DNA from: Choristoneura fumiferana
Lineage: Eukaryota; Arthropoda; Insecta; Lepidoptera; Tortricidae
Direction: 5' to 3'
Assembly (NCBI RefSeq): GCF_025370935.1
Contig: NC_133485.1
Span: 14,006,994 to 14,070,993, forward strand
DNA: 64,000 bases
Numbering within the stretch: position 1 is the first letter of the stretch; the number at the start of each line of letters is the position of its first letter. The notes beneath the pieces are model-generated. The model was not told where the DNA came from, did no database searches, and saw only the letters and a program-made list of their open reading frames with translations. A program made the position numbers and the translations under genes. Below are positions 35,385 to 47,600 of this stretch, in pieces.

Positions 35385-36603
35385 ATGCGTTACTATAAGC
35401 TATGTCTTACTTTAATGATTGCATGTGTCTCCCTCAGTAATGGTAAATAAAATCATTTTAAATTAAGACATATTTAAATTTTAACCTAAAATATTGCTAC
35501 TACCCCCTTATACTTACTTGTTTAACTTGTGATAATAATTATCACTTATAATTCGTTTGTTGTCCTATCAGTTTCGGCTTTGCATTTTCCAGACCTATCT
35601 GGTTAAATATCGGTACGAAACATAACTACATTTTGCTACAGGTTTATGTTATTTTATGAATAAAGGGGTGGTACATTTACCTTTTTTAGAGTAAGATTGT
35701 TTAGGTAATCTTTATTACGGGCGAATAAAGCTACTACATACTAATACATAGCATTTTTTGTTTCAATTTCTAGCGTGCAGCGTTAAAGGTAAACTAGCAA
35801 AATAATATTGGTATCACTAATCTGCATAGAGTGGATAGCCTAGAATATAATCTACTTTACTACTATCAACTTTTCTCCAGAGCGTGTTAAATTTTCACCC
35901 TGTTTATTTATGCCGGTTTGCATTTTTGTAACAACATTTTAACACAAAATAAAGAGTTTGAGTTTTAAAACTATTCAATCCAAAAAACACTGAAAGAAAG
36001 AACTCTATCTCTCTAACTTTCTCTTCGTATAATAAATTAAGGTGAAATGTTAACTGCTTTTTCACGCTACTAGAAAGTTATCACCTAGATAGTTATATCT
36101 ATTATCATACTACTCGTAGTTCATAAGTCGTTCATCAAGAGATTGGGTTTTCCGTCATGTCTTTGTTTTTATTTTTTATCGCAATTTACTTCATATTTCA
36201 TTTTATTTATGATGAGAAATGTTTTTTTTTTTTTGTTTACTTATATAAGGACTTGATTTTGGATTACATTATTTCCCTAAACCTTCAACTATTATTTGTT
36301 TAAGAGGCCAACCGCTATCTTGACAATGCTCTCGACGACCTGCGGGATATAGAGATTGAGGTTACTTCGTTGAAGGCTGTGATAGACAACCATATGCGGA
36401 TTGAACGAAAACTGGACTTAATATTGGTAAAAATGTTCCCGAAAAAATTGAGAGGAAAGTGGAAACCATTAGACACTTTATTAAATAAGGGACGACGTAC
36501 AACAAGGAGGCCTAGAGGCAAGAAGTTGTCTCTTAACAAGAAATATAACAAGAAGCAGAGGCCCGCTCGCCGGTTAGAGGACAGCAGCTACGAAGACAAG
36601 TAA
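35385..36603 (+). CDS. Family member 2: secreted basic protein, paralog of member 1
   Basis: Exons are 35385-35442, 35774-35788 and 36305-36603, giving 123 residues. All introns are phase 1. The signal exon (MRYYKLCLTLMIACVSLSN) and the 15-nt microexon (A-C-S-V-K) have exactly the same lengths as in member 1. Residues 25-65 align with member 1 without gaps and end in MRIERKLDLIL, where the motif Cys has become Ile. The tail (66-123) is strongly basic, with runs such as KGRRTTRRPRGKK, and closes with an acidic SSYEDK. The introns are short and carry no large repeat, so this is the cleanest model of the gene structure. Secretion is inferred and the function is unknown. The family relationship to member 1 is certain at sequence level. 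Confidence 0.8.
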
Positions 36604-36969
36604 TGCCTACAAATTACCAGAAGAAGACAAAAATTATAAAACATTCTTAGCCCACATCTGCGTCCTAATGCTAGGCAAAGGTCTCGTATCTGCCGATCCA
36701 GAGCTATGTTTGGCCACCCCGCCTCTCGACCTGCTTTGATGAATAAATAAAGAAATTATATACTAGGGACCGGTTCACCACATTCTGTTAAGTTCCTGTA
36801 CTCTAATGCCGTCTTTGTTTAATCGAATAAAAGAACATACACGGCACCATAGGTTTACATAAGGTAACAGGATCTTCACGGAGAGCGGTGAAGCATCGTA
36901 TTTTTTTTAAATTTACCTATCCCAATTGATTTTGCAATTCGATAAGTTTTTATAGTATTTTCAACTCCT

Positions 36970-37130
36970 CAATTTTCCATTCATCATCATCATCATCATC
37001 AGCATACCAGCCATAGAACGTCCACTATAGAACATGGCCTCCCTCATAGACCTCCAGTTGCCTCGGTTGGAAGCGGCTTGCATCCGCCGTGAACCTGCGA
37101 CTTTAACCAGGTCATCCGTTCGGGTTATTT
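36970..37130. repeat. CATCATCAT-headed LINE-like fragment
   Basis: A (CAT)n run at 36975 is followed by CAGCATACCAGCC, CATAGACCTCCAGTTGCC and GGTCATCCGTTCGG. The layout resembles the reversed end of a LINE with its microsatellite tail. No frame is intact. Confidence 0.5.
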
Positions 37131-37369
37131 TCCATTCAGTTTATTTTAATTTTTGATATCATAATTTATTGGAAAAAAGGCGTACTCGTTTGTTGGCGAA
37201 ATTCGTAGACATTAAATGAAGCTGAATAAAAATCCTATTGTGTTTATTTTTTATTTTTCCTTCTTCCTCTTCGAATCGTTGGAGTGTGCAGTATGTTTTT
37301 ATGCTTTCTCGGGTATTAGTTTTTCTTAACATGGTAAAAAAATAACAACTGACTCCAAAATAACTAAAA

Positions 37370-38030
37370 AACCGAAACCCAATTAGTGTGTAGGTAAGGT
37401 TCGACTAGGTCTACTCCTGCTGGCTCGTGCTGAGGCATCGACTTCAAGCAGATCAGTAGGAAGCGCACATAGAAGCATTACTTTAGTTTAGTTATTTTTC
37501 GTTGTTGTTGCAGTCGGTTCTATTTTTGGTTTGATTTTTTTTCTTGCTTTGTAGTGTAACTAATCTAGGTCATAAAAACTCAATGCCAAATGGTCGCTAC
37601 CTTTAACAAACTATTGCTCCTCTCAATGCAGAGGTGGTCATTGTAGAGGAGTCTTGCTGGTGCTTCGTCATCAGTTATACGTCACTATAAGACGAGAATA
37701 ATTTGCTTAGCAACTGGGTTAACGTAATCATGAAATAACCCGTGAAATCCTTGTTATTGAGTACCTAGTTTCGCGTGTCATTTTTGGTCTCTCATCCTCA
37801 TCCATCTATCACAAGATATACCTAACTGAAAGGTTTGCCTGCAACATTTGAAGAGCTCCGTCGATTTCAAAAGGATCCACTCATCAGATACGGATTTGGT
37901 CACAATAAGACTCAATTGAAAGTAACATCTTTTTAGAAAAAAGACGGTGTTCAAAGGTAAGAAATTTTATAAAAAAAATAGAAAAAAACGAATTGATAAC
38001 CGTGTCCTTTTCTTGAAGTCGGTTAAAAAT
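37370..38030. repeat. Second, diverged copy of the 18608-19312 element
   Basis: CTCCTGCTGGCTCGTGCTGA, CGTGAAATCCTTGTTATTGA, TTTGAAGAGCTCCGTCGATT and GAAGTCGGTTAAAAA follow the same order as in copy 1. Confidence 0.75.
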
Positions 38031-38575
38031 GGGTATTTATCACAGACTACAAAACGAAAGCAGAAGGTAACATAGTCATACAGTCATAAATGAGATTTTG
38101 TGACAGGCTTAAGTGCTAGCTTGGTGCTAGTATCGTTTTAGGTCCGTCTGACAACTTTAGCATTTCATTCAGAACTCGTCACTATTAGCTCAGATACGTA
38201 AAACTGCATAATGAACATTTGAAAATTCAGTTATCCTGTACTCGGACACAAAAACTACGTTTAGGCATAAGAAACGCCCCTACTTTATGCTTCTCTATCT
38301 ATTTCATAAGTCATAACTCATATTGAATCGCACGTGGCACGTTTAATGTTTGGGTTGGCACGCCAAGAATATATCAATGAGAGCAAGAAATGTCCTCTTA
38401 CCAATCTATACCTTACCAAGCTATACCTATACCTTCGTATAGTCCAATTTAGACCTGCAAGGAAAATCATGTTAGTTTCATTACATTGCGGCGCTCTATT
38501 GCCCACTACAAACTCGTTGGCTTTAACGGCCTCGCAATGTAATGCAACTTGCACGATTTTTCTTGCAGTATGAGC

Positions 38576-38712
38576 TTGTTCACACTAGCGTCACTAATCC
38601 GCGTCCAAGCGGCGGCGTAAATAATCGAGATGATCTCGCAGCGTGCTCGCCGCGTGTACGCCGCGTTCCCGCTCCGCCAGGAAACCGCCGGCAAAAACGA
38701 TAGTGTGAACAA
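38576..38712. mobile_element. MITE with TTGTTCACACTA termini
   Basis: TTGTTCACACTAGCGT at the left and ACGATAGTGTGAACAA at the right form a 16-bp inverted repeat with one mismatch. The interior is GC-rich. Confidence 0.8.
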
Positions 38713-38953
38713 TATATAAACCGGGCTTATAAGCGTATACGTCGATCCGTGAACTACCTACATTGCATTCTGTGTAATGGAAGCTTTAGGCAGTATAAGA
38801 ATAATCTACTAACAATTTGGCACTATTCTTGTATTCTTTAAAATTTTACCTAGTAGTTACTTAATCAATTTTTATTGCTTGACGCTATATTAATTGGCTG
38901 CGTATTAATATTACAATGGCATTTTTGAGTAAACCTCTACTGTTAATGCAACC

Positions 38954-39840
38954 ATGATTTTTTTAAGAATTTGTTTCATTTTATTGATCGCAATTGCTTT
39001 GGTACACTGTGATTGTAAGTATTACATTTTTATGTTATAACTAGCTTTTGCCCGCGGGCAACAGACATTTACTTTCTATAAATATGGGGTAACAGACATG
39101 TACTTTTTGCGATCGTTTTTCATGTTTTGATTGAGTTTTCGGAGGATTATATGGAAACACAAATACAGACAGACGTTGCGTTGTTTTTTTAGACAGATGG
39201 TGCAAATGTTCTAATTTAAAAACCAACCTACATAATTAATCATAATTTTTACCAACTTTGAAACCGTGTTTCACATATTCAGGGGTGGAATTTTTATTTT
39301 ATGTGGTTGAGAAGTAGTGCACACCTCTAGATTTTTTTCTTAGAATGGACTATTATATTGGCCTACTCCTTGACTAAATATCAACATTTTCCAGAGGGTA
39401 CTTCCTATCAAAAGTTAGCAATACCTTATGTTAGCTACGACCACACTGTAAAAATACACACAAATCACACAAACCCATCTACCACCACACTACACTGACG
39501 TGTTTTGAACTCAAACAGAGATCATCTTCAGAGCAATACAACTGTTCACCAAGCTACCAGATGTTAGACTCATGTGGAGGAACACACATTTCTTGCATAA
39601 TCGTAGCTATCATAAGATCACGGGTAAGCAAGTAATTGTTTCAGTTCAATGTACCAATACCGTTTTAAACTTTGCCGTTAATAAAGAACTGTTTTTTTAG
39701 CCAAACAAGAAATGGTAGACAAAGCTAACAAGGCTGAAAAGCAGCTAAAGGAGTTAAAACAGAAAATCAACGGGTTAAAGCCGATATTACAATTCCAGGA
39801 TCGAGTTGAAACAAAATTGGATAACCATATAGTTAACTAA
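38954..39840 (+). CDS. Family member 3: short secreted coiled-coil protein
   Basis: Two exons are proposed, 38954-39014 and 39701-39840, giving 66 residues. The donor is GTAAGT, the acceptor TTTTTTTAG, and the intron is phase 1. The leader MIFLRICFILLIAIALVHC is a strong signal peptide. The mature part is one Lys/Glu/Leu-rich helix (residues 22-52) with heptad-like spacing. It is followed by the family motif QDRVETKLDNHI, and translation stops four residues after the motif core. The protein is therefore the family core without a tail. The motif Cys is replaced by His. A microexon like that of members 1 and 2 could be hidden in the intron, and I did not find one. AATAAA follows at about 39922. 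The function is unknown. Confidence 0.65.
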
Positions 39841-40189
39841 TCATTACTACTGCCAAACCTGCAGTAGAAATACCAAAAGTTCATACCATGTTTTTAAACT
39901 CAAAATGGATTCAATTAGCAAATAAAAGCATTTCAGCTTCTTTTCTGTCATAACTTTATAAGAATAAATACGATGAAATTAAGTTGTTAACTGTAGTTAA
40001 CAAGTGTTTGTTGGTAGTTGATTTTTTCCTAAAAGCTACATTTTACTAACAGTCCGTACCTAGTTAGTTACATCCAAAAATAAAATATACAAATAAAGAA
40101 ATGTGATCTATTCCCTTGTTATCATTTAAACCTACCTTCCTGGCCAACCCTTCATTTGTTATTTATGTTTAGGCACCTAACCTACAAAG

Positions 40190-40649
40190 TGCACAAAATG
40201 CGCAAATTTTATCTGTCTGAGACGCAGGCGAGGATTGACAGTAAAGTCGAGGGTAAATTGGGCTTTATGAATGAGTTACATTCTGCTTTTTCAATTCGAT
40301 TGCACATAAATGTTCAATAACGAGCATTTATTTTTTATAGTTTGCTATTTCTATTATATTTTATCAAATTTGTTTTGTCCTGAAAAAAAAAAACATTAGG
40401 TATTTCAATAGGCAGCGATGAAATTATATTTTCTGAAATAGCTAGTTATTAATAATTCTGAATATTATTTCAGATTTCAGAAAAATTGAAAATGGTTTCC
40501 ACATCCGAAAAATCTGTTGGAAGTTTGGAAATTTCGTGACGAGAGCTCTTGTGTTTAAAACAAAAGGTTTCTTGCGCAGTAAGTCATATGGAAAGAAAAA
40601 GTTGAAGGCGGTAGGAAAACCAGTTTTGCAGCGGTGGATGAATTCTTAA
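40190..40649 (+). pseudogene. Family member 4: fragment or alternative 3' exons
   Basis: A segment around 40190-40252 reads ETQARIDSKVEG, a clear relative of the family motif. It can splice at GGTAAAT (phase 1) to 40474-40649, which follows a TTATTTCAG acceptor and encodes a basic tail ending in a stop. Read through without splicing, it gives EGKLGF and a stop at 40320, a short protein like member 3. I found no signal-peptide exon of its own, and the 5' acceptor (AAAG at 40189, or TTTAG at 40172 in the wrong phase) is weak. It may be a decaying copy, or alternative terminal exons of member 3, whose first exon ends in a compatible phase. Confidence 0.4.
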
Positions 40650-40808
40650 TACTTTAGGGGAGATGGGGCCAAGTTACTCTGTGAATCATCATGAAAATTT
40701 TGTTTACAGGACAAAACTTCCAATGTTTAATTTACTAGTCACGACATTAAAGACCAATTCTCGCCATAATAAGTATTAGATAATTTCCTGATTGCACGAT
40801 GACCTGTA

Positions 40809-40974
40809 GGGCTACTACGAAGTTCGAAAATCAAAGTTCGTATCGTACCGTCCCTCTCACTCTGGTATGAAATAATATTCGTATCGTGCAGTTCCTCTGA
40901 CACTTATACTATTTATACGAGAGCGAGAGGAACGGTACGATACGAACTTCGAGTTTCGAGTTTCGTAGTAGCCC
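40809..40974. mobile_element. MITE, GGGCTACTACGAA family
   Basis: The left GGGCTACTACGAAGTTCGAA and right TTCGAGTTTCGTAGTAGCCC are inverted. Inner blocks GTTCGTATCGTACCGTCCC and GGTACGATACGAAC extend the palindrome. A third copy is at 61214-61342. Confidence 0.85.
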
Positions 40975-41699
40975 TGCAGATTTTAGAACTACAAGAGACT
41001 TATAGCAGCTTGTCAGTACAATATTTCAGAAATCTGGTGTACCAGAAATGTGGAAAACTATAATAATAATAAATTTATTGTATATTATTATCAAATATCA
41101 AAAATCAATATAGTGAAAATATAAAAATAAAAATCTAAAAGTGAGAAAAATAATAGCTAGTTGGTTCCTGCTAGGGTCAATGAGATATCAAAATAGTGCA
41201 TTATTAACCTGTGTTTAAAAATAACTTCTAATTAATTAGCTGCTAAAACATGGTTAAAATTCATTACACGAACTATTAAAATTTTCTGTTGTACCTTTTT
41301 ATGTCTAATTATACTTTACAAATCATCAATTTGACGGTTCATTAGTATTAGGTAATAACTTAGCGTTTTAAAGAGTTTTTTTTAAGATAATGGATTCAAT
41401 TTCAGTTATATATTATTAATGAACTACAACCTTTTATTTGCTACTCCGTCAACACATGTGCAAGACAGTAGCGTCTTGCGATACGTTGTAGGATTTAGTT
41501 AGCACTCATTTTCGTCATTCGATATTTTCACAGCGATGATTTTATCCATAGAAACTGATACTCCTGCGTTTTAATATACTATATTTGTTGCGCATTTGTC
41601 GATCCTTAGCCCGCATACGTAATCTACAAAAAGTTTACCTGTCAATAACAAAGTTAACGTCACGGTGAAGAAACTGAAAACGTTCATCTTAATTTAATT

Positions 41700-41847
41700 G
41701 TCGTCTATGAGTAAGGCGGTTACTCGTTGATTCTGATTCAAATCGGTTAATAACAAATTGAAACTCTAACAAGTTATTGATTTCGTTCCTCATAATCGCA
41801 AGCATTTACCAGTTGATATTTTCTTTTTAGTTGATTTTTTTAGCATT
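41700..41847 (+). promoter_or_regulatory. Upstream region of member 5, duplicated at member 6
   Basis: The stretch containing GGCGGTTACTC, AATTGAAACTC and ACAAGTTATT is repeated with moderate divergence at 47455-47600, in front of member 6. No clear TATA box is visible. Conservation upstream of both start codons points to a promoter carried along in the gene duplication, although simple common descent would look the same. Confidence 0.5.
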
Positions 41848-44800
41848 ATGACACGAATATTTACGATGCACTCTTTGACTATTGTATTTTTTTTAATTAT
41901 AAGTGTGTGTTACGTTAAGGGAGGCACAAATGGTAATTAAAATATCGTTATTTGTTTCTGTAGTTTGTTCTAGACTAGTGTTTTACGAGTATGAAGTCAG
42001 TAGGTGAGCCAACTTTATGCTTTTATGTTCTTATATTAACCATCAAAGTAATAATTATTAATCTCGTCCCCACAAACATTACGTCTACAATGACAGTCTT
42101 CCATAAAGAGTGGGACCTTTAATAGGAGCAAATAAAGCATAGATCGTACTCGTAAAACTGAACGACACTAGTTCAGCGACTTTTAATAGTAGGTAGATTT
42201 AATATTAGGATTTAATAGTAGGTAGACCCGAGCAGAGCGAGGGTGGCTATAGTTCGAGTGGCATTATGGTTGTTTAGTTTCGTGTTAAACCTATTTACTT
42301 TTCACTTTGAATGCAAGGAAAAAAAACGACGTTCTGTACAAAGTTACAATATTACTTAAAAAAAACGTACGCTCAATACGACTAATGGACATCTGTTAAA
42401 AATTCAATTAGCAAAATTATGGGTGCCCCTTATTTTGCATAACATTAATTGTCCTAATACAGATTTGGCATGACATAATTTTGCATAAAGAAGCATAACA
42501 CTTATTCAGCATAATAATGAATCCGCATACTCGAAATATGCATAACATTATTAACTGTAACTTAAACTTTTATAAAATGAATACGCATAATTTTATCAAG
42601 CAAGTGTATTAGCTTGTTCAGGGCGAAACCGACTCGGTTAGGTTAGGATCAGAAGCTACGCTACGCTTCGCTCCCGCCTTAGCCTTCGATGTTAGTTTTT
42701 TTATAATAGCCCAATAATAGATATTTTCACATAGTAGGCTTCTCAGAGTAAATAAAACAATAATCATTTCACTTTTAGCAATAATTTTTCAATTAGGGGC
42801 TATTTCACCACGCATTGATTAGTTTTAACTGACGGTTAAATGTGATGCCGTCTCCGTCTATTCGAACAAAACAAATAGAGATGGCATCACATTTAACCGT
42901 CAGTTCGTATTCGTAATCATATATTTTTAAATATTTTTGCACAGTTGTCATTTTGAGATTATTTCCACGTCCTAAAATTGTCTATACACAATCACATAAA
43001 ATGGCGATAGGCCTCCATTAACAAACACCGTTGTTGGCTGTTTAGGGGTTTCAATAGTAAATTAAAAAAAATATTTTGATCTCTAGAGATTAATCAGGAG
43101 CTTTTGTCCCGATATGCAGACACTAAAGTAACATTTTAAGAGCATGAGATGTGAAATAGTAGATTGTTCAACAATGGAATAAAACAGCGAGGGTGGCTAT
43201 GGTTCGAGTCGAGTGGCATTATGGTTGTTTAGTCTCGTGTTAAACACTCTACTTTTCACTTTGAATTCGAGGAAAAAGACAATGTTTTGTTCAAAATTAC
43301 AATATTACTTTTTAAAACCGTACGCTCGACTAATGGACAGGCCATCTGTTCAAAATTCAAATAGCAAAAATTCTTTTCTTTTATTGTACTGACGCTTTAA
43401 TAGTCTACATATTTAGCCAACAGTCTCAAAATTGAAAATTATTTTAAAGCTAATTGGACTATGCATAATAAAATGAACTAATCCTTAATATAATTAAATA
43501 GATTCAGATTCGTAATCGTTAATTGTGTTTCACGAAATATTTATTTTTAAAAGATTTTTGCACAGTTATCATTTTGAGGTTATTTCCGCGCCTAAAAATT
43601 CTCGATTTACAAACACCGTGTTGGCTGTTTAGTGGTTTCCACCGTAAATTAAAAAAAAACTTTAATCCCTAGAGAATAAAAAGGCGCTTTAGTTCCGATA
43701 TGCAGTTAGTCTCGTAGTAACATTTTAAGAGCATGAGAAGTGTAAAGATTTTTTTCTATCGGCTTTTGCGGATTCCCCGTCGATAGATGCGGGGACACCC
43801 TTAGATGATGAGCAAAGGTCAGAAAATTTATGCAATATAGTGACGAAATCATAAGATGGATAAGAAAGGGTAGGCAACGCTAGTTCTGCCTACCCTGCTG
43901 TGGTGAGATGGCGCGCTACTGCAGACGCAAACTAGCAAGTGCCTACCCTGGAATTGATCACCAATACCAATGTCTTAAAAAAATGCATCTTAATATTTAA
44001 AGTTATTTTTTATATGAACATTTCCTATTTCTTCCAGTCCACGAAAATAAACAATCCTTGAGAAAGTCTAGAGATTATGATGGTAAGTATTAACTTAGAT
44101 TTAATATTTATAGTTAAGTTTACCAAAGTGTTTTGATATGCATGATATAGGTATATACAATACAATAATTTCGAACAATGTAACTATATATTATAAGGAA
44201 CAAGTTTGAAGCTGAACTTGAAGATATGAGTTCAATTTAGTGTAATAAAAATATGTTTACGCTTAATGTTATCACCTACTTAATGAGTCTGTGTTCCATT
44301 CATCATCAAGAAAATTAAGTGTCTGTGAGCCATATATTTATAGCCACTCCACACTTCATTCAATTCCATGCAATCCAATTAATAGGTATTTATTAAGACA
44401 CTTGATTCAGTACGCAAGTGATACAAAATATTTTCTTCCGATGCGCACAGTTATTTTGACTTTTTTATTTACAAGTAAGTAAGGTTAACATCTCTACTAT
44501 ACAGCGATAAAAATATTTTTTATGTATTTTCTATTTTAAAATGAACTGTTTTATGTATTATACTCGTAAATACTTTTCTGATGTACATTTTCAGTACTAT
44601 TCATATTATTTAGGCAATACATGATATCTTGTAAGTAGGTAATGATTATTTAAATAACGTATAATTTGCTATGGTTTTTTTTCCAGAAATCGACATCAAG
44701 ATGAATGCAGTAAAAACAAAGATAAAGAGACTTAGCTACAATATGACTGAGCTAAAAGAATATAAGTTACTTCTTACAATCTTTGAAGAAAAATTGAACT

Positions 44801-45603
44801 TTTGTTTAACTATGAAAGCGAAAACGACCACTGTTACACGAGAAACGACGACTGAAGCAATTTCAGAAACAACGAAACAACAAACTAAGCGGCCTATTAC
44901 GACAACTGAAGAAGCTTTTGAAACAACAGAAAGTCTTATTCCGACAACAGAAGATTATGTTGAAACAGAAAATGTTCAAACAACAGATATTTCAACAAAA
45001 AGATCCGTTCGGACAACAAAAGATTATTTTGAAACCACAGAAGTACATACTAGAAGACCTACTACGACTGCTGAAGAAACAATTGTTACAACCGAGGACT
45101 ATAATGTAGTGCCAACAACAAGGCCTGTTATAACAACAGAAGAATATATTGGACCAACAAAAAAGCCAGTTAAGACAACAGAAGAATATTTTGAACCAAC
45201 AGAAAAGCAAGTTATGACTACGGAAGATTATCCAGAAATAACAGAAACGTCAAAAAAGACGTTGTCAACTATAGTAGATTATCCAGAAGATGTAACTAAT
45301 TATCCTACACTGCCACCAACTGAAATACCCATAGAAACAACTAAAATAACGATAGAACCGTGGATCGAAACAACGAGTTCTTTACGAACTACACCATGGT
45401 GGATAACCAGTACAAGAAGATACAAAACAACACAATCAAAGATAAAGACTCGATCAACTTCATCTAGACAGACTCGGAAACCCCGCACGAAGACAAAAAG
45501 ACCAAGAACACCATCAAAACGATCTAGGCCCACAGGCTGGTTTAGGACATGGACCGTCAAAAAGTTCACAATAAAAACTATGGCTCGTTACGGCAGAAAT
45601 TGA
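41848..45603 (+). CDS. Family member 5: secreted Thr/Glu/Tyr-rich mucin-like repeat protein
   Basis: Exons are 41848-41932, 44038-44082 and 44687-45603, giving 348 residues. All introns are phase 1, with GTAATT and GTAAGT donors and TTCCAG acceptors. The signal peptide is MHSLTIVFFLIISVCYVKG if the second ATG (41866) is used, which aligns with the start of member 6. The family helix is residues 44-84, ending FEEKLNFCL. Residues 85 to about 235 are a Thr-rich, acidic repeat with units such as TTEEYFEPTEKQVM. A conserved block STIVDYPEDVTNYP and PWWITS follows, then a basic Lys/Arg/Thr/Ser tail and TWTVKKFT near the end. Thr density suggests O-glycosylation, and acidic residues around Tyr suggest possible sulfation. 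Both are inferences. AATAAA occurs at about 45665. Intron 1 contains a segmental duplication. Confidence 0.8.
42218..43742. repeat. Tandem segmental duplication in intron 1 of member 5
   Basis: The segment 42218-42420 (CGAGGGTGGCTATAG onward) recurs at 43183-43372. The segment 42940-43165 (TTGCACAGTTGTCATTTTGAG onward, through AGAGCATGAGA) recurs at 43557-43742. The order is preserved, so a unit of roughly 950 bp was duplicated and the second copy is shortened. No coding potential is seen in either copy. Confidence 0.8.
42796..42906. mobile_element. MITE fragment (GGGGCTATTTCACCA family)
   Basis: It begins GGGGCTATTTCACCACGCATTG and shares its interior (TTTTAACTGACGG, GTCTATTCGAACAAAACAAA) with the complete copy at 61827-61946. 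The right terminal repeat is missing. It contains an internal palindrome around GATGCCGTCTC and GAGATGGCATC. Confidence 0.7.
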
Positions 45604-45699
45604 GATTTCAATTATTAAAACTATGTATTTACTGTTAACACGACATGAGGAAATACAAAATGACAAATAAATTATAACTGTTTATAATATAACTATCCT

Positions 45700-47450
45700 A
45701 AACTCCAAGTCACCGTGCTGTGTTGGGTTTTAGAATAGGAAGGACCCATTATTTCCTATGGGTGTCCTGAAAGGTTTCTTAGGGACCTAGTCTGGCTAAT
45801 AAAAGATGAACCTGCAAAAACGCGATAAATTCAAAAAAAATTGCAGATGGTAGGTATCACCACAGAATAAATAATAGTACGAGTACAAGTACAGAAGCTT
45901 CTCTGCCGTACAAAAGTTTAGGCATAAGAATCGTGCCTACTTTATGCTTCTCTGTCTATCGCATGCCGAAACCGGTACGAAACCCTTGGTGCGCGAGTCG
46001 GACTCGCACTTGGCCAGTTTTTAGTAAATACAATACTAAAACCACCTCAAAAAACCCTATTCAATTAAGATTATGAACGTTTTTGTATTTCATTTTAATG
46101 TCTTTCTGAAACCTACTTTCATCGACCACGAACAAATAGCCAATTTGGTGCGATTGTCTAGTCAGTAATTGAAATGAAAATTCTGCTATTTTTGTGTTTA
46201 ACTGGACCTCTCCATTATTAAAGATTGGCAGTATTTTTTTACATATTTCCTTGTTTAGATCTTTTTGGGTCTTTTTTGCCAGTGCCAGAATACGCTCAAA
46301 ACTTTTAGAATGATTTTAGACTTTGTGTTCAATTCTAAACGTATTCCATGTTAAGATGCTTTATAAGATTTTATTTAGTTAAATTAAGTGATACCATCTT
46401 AATCCACCAATACCGACCAATACCATCAAAATGAATTTCTTGGAGTTTGCAAAACAGTGAACTTCAAGAGAACTGGTTGTAAAGAAAGTAATTCATGGAA
46501 GGGCTAGTGCTAGAGCTACTATTATTACTACTACAATAGCAACAAAAGTTGACTGTGTGGTGTTATCTGGGACAGAGTTATGATGGTTTCCAAATGAGAC
46601 GAAATGGTTCGTGAAAAGGTAGGGCCCACTTTCTTTTTTGTTCATCTTTAAAATGTGAACCAAAAATGTGGGATCGTTTGAAGGAAACAAACTTTTCGAA
46701 ATGAAGTAAGAAAAAGTTTATAAAAAATTGAAACTAGTGAATACGAAAAAAAAAACAAATGAAAACAGAAAAGACAACTTGCGCATAGGCTCACCCGATC
46801 GTAACTCGCACTCTCTAACTCACTCGCTTGTCCCATTCACTCCACAAAAATCATCGGTCATTCCGTCCGCTCTTGTCCATCTAATCTTTCGTCTGCAAAT
46901 CCACCCTCATTCCCATTGTCATTTAATCTGGTTTGTTACATCTAAGATCTAATTAAAAGAAAAATATGGCAGATGAATCTAATCATCACGTTGAACCTTT
47001 TTTTGCTTGGTATTCTTCAATAGAAAGAGTTAAAACATTTAAGAATTGAGAGATTTTTTTCGGTGCAAAGGTTACAAAAAAAAATCTACTAAAAGGCAAT
47101 TCAATTTATACAATTTCTCTACAATTTAATGTATCGAAAGCTTCAAAAAATCCCAGATAACTTTAAAAATAATAAAAAATGGTATTTTATAGTTGCCCAT
47201 TTTCATTTCACTGTGGCGATAAATGTTTAATTAGTCTTTGGTCAATTTATGCATAAATATGTAAAGGGACCAGGATCACCATCTAAACAATTACATATGG
47301 AAATACTTAACTGTGGTTGTCCATGTGGATGACTATGTATGTGCATTGTTTAAAATGTTATATCCTACATTTTTAAGTCAGCATTATTTGGTTATAATTA
47401 CTTGTCCTATTACTTATTCTGTGGTATAATTAAATTCGATCTTTTCACAA
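45700..47450. other. Spacer between members 5 and 6
   Basis: Apart from the GGTTCCG fragment at 45890-46022, I see only AT-rich sequence and short minus-strand open frames (46493-46836) with no domain. Confidence 0.5.
45890..46022. repeat. GGTTCCG-family element, 3' part
   Basis: TTTAGGCATAAGAATCGTGC, ACGAAACCCTTGGTGCGCG and AGTCGGACTCGCACTTGGCC form the 3' end of the family. The block CATAAGAAACGCCCCTAC at about 38268 is a second fragment of the same interior. Confidence 0.65.
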
Positions 47451-47600
47451 CGTTTCTGAGTGAGGCGGTTACTCATAGATTAATCATGGTTTCAAATCGA
47501 TTAAAAACTAATTGAAACTCTTACAAGTTATTAATTTTGTTTCTTGGAATCGCAACCCTGGCAATAATCAAATGATATTTTCTAGAGGAAATTTTTGACG

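Noticed and set aside
44441..44474. Possible alternative first exon in intron 2 of member 5 (MRTVILTFLFT with a GTAAGT donor, phase 1)
   Set aside because: The hydrophobic stretch is too short for a convincing signal peptide and there is no upstream promoter similarity to other members. Transcript data could revive it.
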